From contig NZ_JADKYB010000011.1 of NCBI RefSeq assembly GCF_016918855.1, forward strand, positions 62,001 to 126,000: 64,000 nucleotides of DNA, in the 5' to 3' direction. Below, in pieces: positions 18,042 to 25,081 of this stretch (positions within the stretch are counted from its first letter, which is position 1; the number at the start of each line of letters is the position of its first letter). Origin of the DNA: Actinacidiphila acididurans (GTDB taxonomy: Bacteria; Actinomycetota; Actinomycetes; Streptomycetales; Streptomycetaceae). Below the pieces are notes generated by a model that saw nothing but the letters and a program-made list of their open reading frames with translations, ran no database searches and was not told where the DNA came from. The translations under genes and the position numbers were made by a program.

Positions 18042-18779
18042 TCAGAGGTTGACCACCGGGCCGGAGCGGATCAGCTCGTCGGCGGCGTCGTTGACCGGCT
18101 GCGGGGTACCGGTCAGGTCCAGCACGAACAGCGGCACGCCGAGCTGATCGGCGCGCAGCCGGGCGTCGTGCGCGTACCCGGCCAGCGAGAAGAAGGCGCC
18201 AGTGGCGTCCTCGTGGGCGCAGTTGAGCCACAGGCACTCCACCTCGCGCACCGGCGTGGACTGCGTGGTGGGGTCCACCTGGGCCACCAGGCCGTCGCCG
18301 CGAAGGTCGATGCCGCTGGCGGTGCGGTCGCCGGCCAGCCGTACCCCGGCGAAGCCGAGCCACTTCAGGTACTGGGCCGCCGCGGTCAGTGCGTCCCGCG
18401 CGGTGCGGATGGTGACCGGGTGGAACGGGGGCCGCGGCGTGGGCGGGGGCGGCGCCTGCCCGGCGGGCTCCGGGGCGACCGGTCGCGACGGCACCGGCGG
18501 GCCCGCCTCGTCCGCGGCCTCGCCGGCCACCGGCAGCCGGACCAGCGCGCCGCAGACGCAGTCGAACTCCGGCTGCGGCCAGTCGTCGGTCCGCCCGCAG
18601 TCCGGGCAGCGCAGCCGTACCCAGCAGTCCGCCCACGTCCGGTGCCGTATCTCCACCCCGCGCCCGTCCGGCTGCACCGGCGGGGACAGCGGAGTGCCGC
18701 ACGCGCACGGAAACGTCGGGGCGGTGTAGCCGTGCTTGCGGCCGCAGGCCGGACAGGACACCAGCACGCTCTCTGCCAT
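18042..18779 (-). CDS. Zinc-ribbon protein with degenerate Mrr-type nuclease-like domain
   Basis: 245 aa from the ATG at 18779. The N-terminal half has two zinc-ribbon-like Cys sets: CPACG with a later CACG, and CPDCG with a later CVCG. A Pro-rich linker follows. The C-terminal 110 residues (YLKWLGF, GIDLRGDGLVAQVD, FSLAGYAHDAR, VPLFVLDLTGTPQPVN) match the restriction-endonuclease-like Mrr/PD-(D/E)xK fold. The usual catalytic 'D...(E/Q)xK' reads GIDLRGDGLVAQVD, so the Lys is missing and cleavage is doubtful; it may bind DNA or nucleic-acid ends. It lies between gcl and glxR with 199 bases upstream. Fold assignment is moderate; function is unknown. Confidence 0.6.
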   Translation of the reverse strand: MAESVLVSCPACGRKHGYTAPTFPCACGTPLSPPVQPDGRGVEIRHRTWADCWVRLRCPDCGRTDDWPQPEFDCVCGALVRLPVAGEAADEAGPPVPSRPVAPEPAGQAPPPPTPRPPFHPVTIRTARDALTAAAQYLKWLGFAGVRLAGDRTASGIDLRGDGLVAQVDPTTQSTPVREVECLWLNCAHEDATGAFFSLAGYAHDARLRADQLGVPLFVLDLTGTPQPVNDAADELIRSGPVVNL

Positions 18780-18978
18780 GACTCGAACTCCCGGCCAGGC
18801 GGCGCGGTGCCGCCGTGGTGTCAGGCGAATATGTCGTCCTGACCCATAGTGCAGGAAGTCCGCCTCCCTGTGACCGGTCGGGGTGACGCCGGGTAACACG
18901 CGTCACACCGGCCGGGTGCCGAATGTCCCGGATGGCGCGGCTCGTCCCGCCCGCGGTGCGCCGCCCCGGCGGCCCGGA

Positions 18979-19881
18979 TCAGTCCCGTACCGGCAGGCCG
19001 GACAGCCGCTCCACACCGCGCAGCAGCGCCGAGTGGTCCAGGCCGCCGTCGCCCTGCGCGCGCAGGTTCGCCACCAGGTTCGCCACCACCGAGCCCAGCG
19101 GCAGGGCGGCGCCGACCGCGCGGGCCGCGTCCGTCACGATCCCCATGTCCTTGTGGTGCAGGTCGATCCGGAAGCCCGGGGCGAATTCCCGGCGCAGGAA
19201 GTTGTCCTTCTTCCGGGTGAGCACGGTCGACCCGGCCAGCCCGCCGTTCAGCACCTCCAGGGCGGGGGCCAGGTCCACGCCCGACTTCTCCAGGAACACC
19301 ACGGCCTCCGCGCACGCCTGGATGTTCGCGGCGACGATGAGTTGATTGGCGGCCTTCACCGTCTGCCCCGCGCCGTGCGGGCCGCACAGCACCACGGTCG
19401 AGCCCAGCGTCTCCAGCATCGGCCGCGCCCGCTCGAAGTCGGCGCGCTCGCCGCCCACCATGATGGACAGGATGCCCTCGACCGCGCCCGCCTCGCCCCC
19501 CGACACCGGCGCGTCCAGTACGCGAATCCCCTTTGCCGCCGCAGCGTTGGCCAATTCCACCGATGTCCGCGGCGTAATGGACGAGGTGTCGATCAGCAAG
19601 GTCCCGGGCCGCGCGTTTTCCAGGATGCCGTCCTCCCCGTATGCCACCTCCTCCACCTGGGGCGAAGCCGGCACCATGGCGAACACCACGTCCGCGTCCC
19701 GCACCGCCTCCGCCACCGACCCGGCCGGTGTCCCCCCGCATTTTTCCAGCCGTGCCAGTTTCTCCGGCTCCAGCGTGTACCCGGTCACCGCATACCCCGC
19801 CCGCACCAGGTTCTCCGCCATCGGCGAGCCCATCACCCCGAGCCCGATCCAGCCCACTTTCGGCAGCGCCGAATTCCCCAT
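18979..19881 (-). CDS. glxR: 2-hydroxy-3-oxopropionate (tartronate semialdehyde) reductase
   Basis: 300 aa, matching the beta-hydroxyacid dehydrogenase family. The N-terminus has the NAD(P) Rossmann motif GWIGLGVMGSPMAENL, DAPVSGGEAGAVEG forms the substrate-binding signature, and the catalytic lysine lies in GQTVKAANQLIVA. FRIDLHHKDMGI is in the C-terminal helical domain. It reduces tartronate semialdehyde made by Gcl to D-glycerate. A strong GTGGAGGAGAG precedes the ATG at 19881; the frame stays open far upstream but that part has no homology. It is 95 bases downstream of hyi on the same strand, so the two are probably one transcript. Confidence 0.93.
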   Translation of the reverse strand: MGNSALPKVGWIGLGVMGSPMAENLVRAGYAVTGYTLEPEKLARLEKCGGTPAGSVAEAVRDADVVFAMVPASPQVEEVAYGEDGILENARPGTLLIDTSSITPRTSVELANAAAAKGIRVLDAPVSGGEAGAVEGILSIMVGGERADFERARPMLETLGSTVVLCGPHGAGQTVKAANQLIVAANIQACAEAVVFLEKSGVDLAPALEVLNGGLAGSTVLTRKKDNFLRREFAPGFRIDLHHKDMGIVTDAARAVGAALPLGSVVANLVANLRAQGDGGLDHSALLRGVERLSGLPVRD

Positions 19882-19976
19882 CTCTCCTCCACGGTGTCGG
19901 TCGTGCGTCCGGTGTGTGCCGGGCTTCTTTGTGCGCTGAACCTCTTTGCGCGGCGCGCTTCTTCGTGCCGGACCCG

Positions 19977-20795
19977 CTATCGGAGCCAGGAGAAACTCGC
20001 CGCGCTCCCGGCGGGAGCCGGTTTGTACTCGAGGCCGACGAATCCCTGATAGCCGGCCGAACGCAGCGCGGTGAGCAGGGATTCGAGGGGAAGGGAACCG
20101 GTGCCGGGAGCGCCGCGCCCGGGGTTGTCGGCGATCTGGACGTGCCCGGTGCGCGCGGTGAAGTGGCTGACGACAGAGGGGAGGTCGGCGCCGTTCATCG
20201 ACAAGTGGTAGAGGTCGAGCAGGAATTGGGCGTTGCCGAGCCCGCTCGCCTCGTTCACCCGGTCGGCCAGGGCCACCGCGTCCTGAGCGGTCAGCAGCGG
20301 ATATTGGGGCGACTCGGCCGAGTTGAGCGCCTCGACGAGCAGTACGGCCCCGGCCTCGTGCGCGGCCCGTGCGGCGCGGACCAGGTTCTCCAGGGCGAGG
20401 TCGTCCTGCTTTTCCGGGGCCACCCCGGGCAGCCGGTTGCCGTAGAGGGCATTGAGCGCTCCGCACCCCACCGACGCGGCGAATTCCGCGGCCACTTCCA
20501 CGTTCGCCCGAAACCGCGCCGATTCCTCGCCGGGCAGCGAAAGCGCTCCCCGGTCCGGCCCGGGCAGGCGCCCGGCGTAGAAGTTGAGCCCCACCAGGCG
20601 GGTGCCCGCCGACTCCAGCGCGGAGCGCAGCGCGTCCAGTTCACGCCGGTCCGGGGTCGGGTCGTCCACCCACGGCCACCACAGCTCGACCGCGTCGAAC
20701 CCCGCCGCGGCGGCCGCGGCCGGGCGGTCCAGCAGCGGCAGTTCGGTGAACAGGATCGAGAGGTTCACGTCGAAGCGCTCGTCGGCGAAGCTCAC
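19977..20795 (-). CDS. hyi: Hydroxypyruvate isomerase
   Basis: 272 aa, AP-endonuclease-2-like TIM barrel. FDVNLSILFTELPLLDRPAAAAAAGFDAVELWWPW at the N-terminus, GLNFYAGRLPGPDRG, a VEALNS acidic strand, FLLDLYHLSMNGADL, HVQIADNPGRGAPGTG and GLEYKP are all typical of Hyi; the Glu and His residues in the last four segments bind metal and carry out the isomerisation. It interconverts hydroxypyruvate and tartronate semialdehyde in the cytosol. It starts at a GTG with only a modest purine stretch upstream. A TTCC-N7-GGAA palindrome sits 16-32 bases before the start, the same type as upstream of gcl. glxR follows directly. Confidence 0.92.
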   Translation of the reverse strand: MSFADERFDVNLSILFTELPLLDRPAAAAAAGFDAVELWWPWVDDPTPDRRELDALRSALESAGTRLVGLNFYAGRLPGPDRGALSLPGEESARFRANVEVAAEFAASVGCGALNALYGNRLPGVAPEKQDDLALENLVRAARAAHEAGAVLLVEALNSAESPQYPLLTAQDAVALADRVNEASGLGNAQFLLDLYHLSMNGADLPSVVSHFTARTGHVQIADNPGRGAPGTGSLPLESLLTALRSAGYQGFVGLEYKPAPAGSAASFSWLR

Positions 20796-20810
20796 GGGGG
20801 CCGCCCGTCC

Positions 20811-20827
20811 CTTCCGTATGTCGGAAG
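20811..20827. promoter_or_regulatory. IclR/AllR-like operator upstream of hyi-glxR
   Basis: CTTCC-GTATGTC-GGAAG, perfect 5-bp arms, 7-base spacer. It shares TTCCGTATG and GGAA at identical spacing with the gcl site at 17867-17883. Its closeness to the start codon suggests it blocks transcription start or elongation. Confidence 0.7.
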
Positions 20828-21401
20828 TGAGTTTCTGATCTGTGGAAGCAAGTCAAGCAGCTTCCCTGCGGCTGTCAAGGGTGCCGGCCGGCCTCGCCGC
20901 GGTGCCGGTGCGGCCGGCGGCGGCTCCGGTCCGCCCCTCGCCTGTTCCGGGATCGGGCGTCCTGTCCGGCAATGGACTGGACCACTGCTCGGCGCCTCCG
21001 GGAAATGCCCTGGTGCCGCCCCCTTGACTCGGGCAACCAGGTAATTGACCAGTCACGAGCGGCCCGCTGAAAATCGACATTCATGCGGCCGTAATACTGC
21101 GAAGTTTGTCCGATTGACTGCCGTCGAGTACCGAGTGTGCCGTCCGGTGTGTCCCGCTTGGGGGAGTACGGGCCGCATTTGCGGGACGTTGACCGTTGAA
21201 ATTGCCGAGGCCGGACAAAAGAGCCCCGGTTTCCTCTGGACAGGGTAAAGGGCTTGTCGTACTGTCGTTCGCGATCGCCGATAAGCGAGGCCATGACCAG
21301 GCCTATCGCTCCGCTCGGTGCACCATCACCGAGCTGTCGGCCGTCATTATGGGGCTACGGGGACGGTGAAGTGGGTGGTGTGGTCCGGTGCGCTCACAAA
21401 C
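20828..21401. other. Intergenic region upstream of the RiPP cluster regulator
   Basis: About 570 bases, noticeably less GC-rich than the flanking genes. TTGAC(T/C) occurs four times on the plus strand (near 21024, 21045, 21115 and 21190), possible -35 elements or regulator half-sites. An imperfect hairpin CCTGGTGCC/GGCAACCAGG lies at about 21009-21041. I find no gene. The promoter of the SARP-like gene should be here. Confidence 0.45.
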
Positions 21402-22685
21402 ATGTCAGGCGATACCGACGATGCCGGGTTGACCTCGGCGGATGCCGATGAGCAGGCCGCCGGGAGCAGACGTACCCGGTTTACCGTGCTGGGGCTGCTG
21501 ACCCTGGCCGACGGCCGGGAAACGGTGGTCCTGCAGCCCTCCCGGCCCGCCGCGCTGCTCGCCGCACTGCTGCTCAACGCGAATTCCGTGGTGTCGGCGG
21601 AATTCCTGCAGCGTGTCATCTGGGGTGATGTTCCCCCGGACCGGGCGAAATCCGCGCTGCACAGTTGCGTGCTGCGGCTGCGCCGGCTGTTCGGCAAGTA
21701 CGGGGTGGCCGGCAATCCGATCGAGGCGATGCCCGGCGGTTATCGGTTCACCGCGGACGCGCACACCCTGGATCTGGTGGAATTCCGCGAACTGCTGGAC
21801 CGGGCGTATTCCCGGCCGGCCGACGAACCGGAAAAGGAACTCGGCCTGCTGCGGGCGGCACTCGCGCTCTGGAAACCGCCGCTGCTGACGAACGTGCCGT
21901 CCGATCTCCTGCACCGCGACGAGGTTCCGCGGCTGCACGAGGAATGGCTGCGGGCGATTCAGCGCGTTTTCGACCTGGAACTCGTCTGCGGCCGGCCCGG
22001 CGACGCGCTGGGCGAGATCTGGCCCGCCACCCGGGACCACCCGCTCAACGAACGCTTCACCGGCCAGCTCATGACGGCCCTGTACCGCACCGGCCGCCGC
22101 GCCGAAGCGCTCGCGGAATACCGCAGGTTCAAGACGCTGCTGGCCGAACAGCTCGGCGTCGACCCCGGCCCCGCCCTGCAGCGCCTCGAACTGGCCATCC
22201 TGCGCGGCGAGGCCGACGACGGTCCCGTGCCGGCCGCCACCGCGCTCCCGGCGGCCCCGCCCGCACCCGCCCAGGCCACGGCGTCCCGCCGTGAACCGCG
22301 TCCCGCGGACCCGGCCCCGCACCCCGGAGCCGACGCCTACGCCGCCCGGGACCGTACCGACCGGGACCCGGCCGCCGGTCCCGCGGCGGCGGCCACGGCC
22401 GCCGCGCGGGCCCGGGCCGGCACCGGCGGCGCAACGGACGACGCCACCGGCGAGGACCCGGCCGACACCGCCCTGCTGCCCGCCGCGCTGGTCCTGGACC
22501 GCCTGGTCGGCGCCGGCCTGCTCCAGGAAGGCCCGCACGGCCACTACCGCATGCACGAACTGCTGCGGGTGTTCACCCGCGCCGCGGCCGCCGACGGCGT
22601 CGGTGCCCGCGCCGCGTCCGGCGACCACCCCACCAACCGACCCCTGCGGCCCGGCGCCGTGGAACTGCACCCGACGGAGGCGTGA
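21402..22685 (+). CDS. SARP/AfsR-type regulator lacking the NB-ARC domain
   Basis: 427 aa. An OmpR-type winged helix (FTVLGLLTLADGRE to YRFTADAH) is followed by a bacterial transcriptional activation (BTAD) domain (DLVEFRELLDRA to EQLGVDPGPALQRLE), the SARP arrangement for pathway activators. About 95 residues of Ala/Pro-rich linker come next, then a C-terminal piece (LVLDRLVGAGLLQEGPHGHYRMHELLRVFTR) resembling the segment after the ATPase of AfsR. The ATPase itself is absent, as though deleted. The ATG at 21402 has no clear ribosome-binding site; an in-frame GTG at 21366 is the alternative. It overlaps or abuts the next gene and most likely activates the RiPP operon. Confidence 0.85.
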   Translation: MSGDTDDAGLTSADADEQAAGSRRTRFTVLGLLTLADGRETVVLQPSRPAALLAALLLNANSVVSAEFLQRVIWGDVPPDRAKSALHSCVLRLRRLFGKYGVAGNPIEAMPGGYRFTADAHTLDLVEFRELLDRAYSRPADEPEKELGLLRAALALWKPPLLTNVPSDLLHRDEVPRLHEEWLRAIQRVFDLELVCGRPGDALGEIWPATRDHPLNERFTGQLMTALYRTGRRAEALAEYRRFKTLLAEQLGVDPGPALQRLELAILRGEADDGPVPAATALPAAPPAPAQATASRREPRPADPAPHPGADAYAARDRTDRDPAAGPAAAATAAARARAGTGGATDDATGEDPADTALLPAALVLDRLVGAGLLQEGPHGHYRMHELLRVFTRAAAADGVGARAASGDHPTNRPLRPGAVELHPTEA

Positions 22686-22687
22686 GC

Positions 22688-25081
22688 GTGACTGACCTGG
22701 TGTCACCGGCCGAGCAGCAGGCGGCCACGGACGGCGAGACCGAGACGTACCGGACCATCGCCGGCACCCGGCCGCGGATCCGGCGGGACGTGCTCTACAC
22801 GAGGACCCCGACCGGCGTGCACTTCCACAACGCCCGCGGCGGCTTCAGCGTGGTGATGCCCTCCGCCTACCGCTTCGCCTCGCTGATCGTGCCGCACTTG
22901 ACCGGCGACCACACCGTCGCCGAACTGTGCGTCGGACTCGGCGACAAGCAGCGCGCGATGGTCGCCCGGCTCGTCAGCACTCTCTACGCGCGTGGCTTCG
23001 CCCGGGACGCCCTGCCGCCCGCGCCCGGCTCCGAGGTGCCCGAACCGGCCGTCGCCGAGCGGTTCGCCGCGCAGATCGCCTACGTGGACCATTACGCGGA
23101 CGACGCCGCCGCCCGTTTCCTGCGGTTCCGCACCGCCAGGGTCGCCGTGCTCGGCGAGGACCGGCTCGCCCGCTGGGCCGCCCTGTCGCTGATCCGCAAC
23201 GGCAGCGCGGCCGTCGCCGTCCCGGCCGGCATCGACGTACCCGCCAACCGGTTCGCCGAGGTCGCCGACGAGGCGCGGGCGCTGCGCGAGCAGGACTGCC
23301 CGGTCGACCTCGACCTGCTGGCGCCGCCCCCGGCGCCCGGCGGCTACGGCTGGGCCGACCTGGGCGGCTACGACGTGGTGCTGGTCACCGGCGAGCACGC
23401 CGCCGCGCAGACCGCGGCGCTGGCCCCGGACGTCCCGGCCGGCCGGATGCTGGTGCCCGCCTGGACCTTCGGCGGCTCCGTCGTCGTCGGCCCGCTCATG
23501 CGCTCCGGCACCACCGGCTGCTGGACCTGCGCGGCCCTGCGGCTGGGCGCCAACGGGGACCCGGCGCACGCCGCCGACCTGTGGCGCGACCTGGCCACCG
23601 GCGGCTCCGACGGCGCTTCCGGCGGCGCGGTCGGCCGGAACCGGGCGCTGAGCGGCCCGCTGGCCGCCATGGTCGGCAACCTGCTCGGTTACGAGGTGTT
23701 CCGGCTCACCACCGGAGCGCTCACCCCCGAGACCGAGGGGCAGGTCGTCGTCCAGGAGATCGACTCCCTCGACACGGTCGTCGAACCGCTGCTGCCGCAC
23801 CCGCGCTGCCCGCACTGCGCCCCCCGGGCCGCTCCGGAAGCTCCGGCCCCCGCGGTGATTCCGCTGGCCGCGCTGAGCACCGAACAGCCGGCCGTCGAAG
23901 CTTCCGAGGCAGAGGAGGACCTGGCGCAGGCCGCCCTCGCCGAGATCACCGACCGGTCGGTGCTGGTCCAGCCCACCGCCGGGGTCTTCCAGCGGTTCGC
24001 CGACGAGGCGTGGGCGCAGACCCCGCTCAAGGTCAGCACGGTCGAGGTCAGCACCGGGCACGGCGCCCCCCGCGCGATCACCGCCTTCGACGTCCACCAC
24101 GTGGCCGGCGCCCGGCTGCGCGCCCTGCACCGGGCCGCCGAGGTCTACGCCGAGCACGTGGTGCCCCTGCCCCAGCCGCTGACCGGGGCCGTCCTGACCG
24201 GCGCCCGCGACCACCGGCCCGCGGTCGACCCCGCCGCGCTGAGCACCTCCTCCGGCACCGGCGAGCAGGACCTGCCCACCTGGAGCACCGCCACCTCACT
24301 GCTCGACGGCCGGACCGTGCTCGTACCGGCCGCCGCCCTGCGCCCGTTCGGCCCGGACAACCACCAGCGTGCCGTCGAGCCCACCGCGGCCGGCCTCGGC
24401 GCGGGCGGCACCCCCGCCGAGGCGACCGAGCGCGCCGTACTCACCGCTCTCGCCCACGACACCCTGCGCGGCGCGCTGCACGGCCGGGTACGGGTGGCCG
24501 CAGTGGACCCGGCCGGCGTGGAGGCCGCGGGCGACCCCGAACTTACCTTCCTGGTACGGTCCGCCGCCGGCCTGGGTGTGCCGCTGGAGATCCTTGACCT
24601 CGGCACCGATGAGCAGCGCGTCCTGCCGGTGGTACTGGCCCGCGCGGCCGGGCCGGACACCGGCGGCCCGGCCGCGGGCGCCCCGCGGTGGGCCGTCGCC
24701 GCCGGACCGTCCTGGCGGGACGCCGCCCTGGAAGCGGTCCGCGACCTGCTCGGCGCCTGCCAGTTCGCCGCCGACCCGCAGTCCCCGGCCGCCCCCGACC
24801 TCGGCGACCCGCTGCTCAAGGACTTCGAGCCCGCCACCCTGGTCCCGCAGGCCACCCTTTCCGCCGCCGATCTGCTGCCCGAGCCTTTGCCGGGCGCCGC
24901 CGTGCCCGCCACCGGCCCGGTACGCCGCCCCACAGACGTCTGGCCGGCCGTCGCCGACCGACTGCGCGCCGCAGGCCGCGACCTGCTCGCCGCCCCGATC
25001 CCCGCCCCCGACCTCGCCGCCGGCCGCCTCTACGTCACCCGAGTCCTGCTCACCGAGGACGGCACCCCCAATGCCCACTGA
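22688..25081 (+). CDS. TOMM leader-peptide-binding protein (ocin-ThiF/E1-like cyclodehydratase partner)
   Basis: 797 aa. The N-terminal 90 residues (RIRRDVLYTRTPTGVHFHNARGG, YRFASLIVPHLTGDHTVAEL) look like a RiPP recognition element that grips the precursor leader. A ThiF/E1-like domain follows (RVAVLGEDRLARWAALSLI), with the two CxxC pairs CWTC and CPHC expected of its structural zinc. The C-terminal half resembles a reduced YcaO-like or spacer region. In thiopeptide and goadsporin-type clusters such a protein presents the precursor to the YcaO enzyme so that Cys/Ser/Thr can be cyclised. GTG 22688 is chosen since GGAGG lies seven bases before it; a GTG at 22682 overlaps the SARP stop. The YcaO gene overlaps its end by 11 bases. 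Confidence 0.85.
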   Translation: MTDLVSPAEQQAATDGETETYRTIAGTRPRIRRDVLYTRTPTGVHFHNARGGFSVVMPSAYRFASLIVPHLTGDHTVAELCVGLGDKQRAMVARLVSTLYARGFARDALPPAPGSEVPEPAVAERFAAQIAYVDHYADDAAARFLRFRTARVAVLGEDRLARWAALSLIRNGSAAVAVPAGIDVPANRFAEVADEARALREQDCPVDLDLLAPPPAPGGYGWADLGGYDVVLVTGEHAAAQTAALAPDVPAGRMLVPAWTFGGSVVVGPLMRSGTTGCWTCAALRLGANGDPAHAADLWRDLATGGSDGASGGAVGRNRALSGPLAAMVGNLLGYEVFRLTTGALTPETEGQVVVQEIDSLDTVVEPLLPHPRCPHCAPRAAPEAPAPAVIPLAALSTEQPAVEASEAEEDLAQAALAEITDRSVLVQPTAGVFQRFADEAWAQTPLKVSTVEVSTGHGAPRAITAFDVHHVAGARLRALHRAAEVYAEHVVPLPQPLTGAVLTGARDHRPAVDPAALSTSSGTGEQDLPTWSTATSLLDGRTVLVPAAALRPFGPDNHQRAVEPTAAGLGAGGTPAEATERAVLTALAHDTLRGALHGRVRVAAVDPAGVEAAGDPELTFLVRSAAGLGVPLEILDLGTDEQRVLPVVLARAAGPDTGGPAAGAPRWAVAAGPSWRDAALEAVRDLLGACQFAADPQSPAAPDLGDPLLKDFEPATLVPQATLSAADLLPEPLPGAAVPATGPVRRPTDVWPAVADRLRAAGRDLLAAPIPAPDLAAGRLYVTRVLLTEDGTPNAH

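Noticed and set aside
21022..21195. Four TTGAC(T/C) copies upstream of the SARP gene as a possible SARP heptamer array
   Set aside because: Distances (about 21, 70 and 75 bases) do not fit the 11- or 22-base phasing of SARP operators, so only noted as possible promoter elements.
24369..25070. Upstream extension of the first YcaO to 1077 aa
   Set aside because: It overlaps almost 700 bases of the leader-binding protein gene and has no protein-like features; the ATG at 25071 with GAGGAC fits operon spacing.
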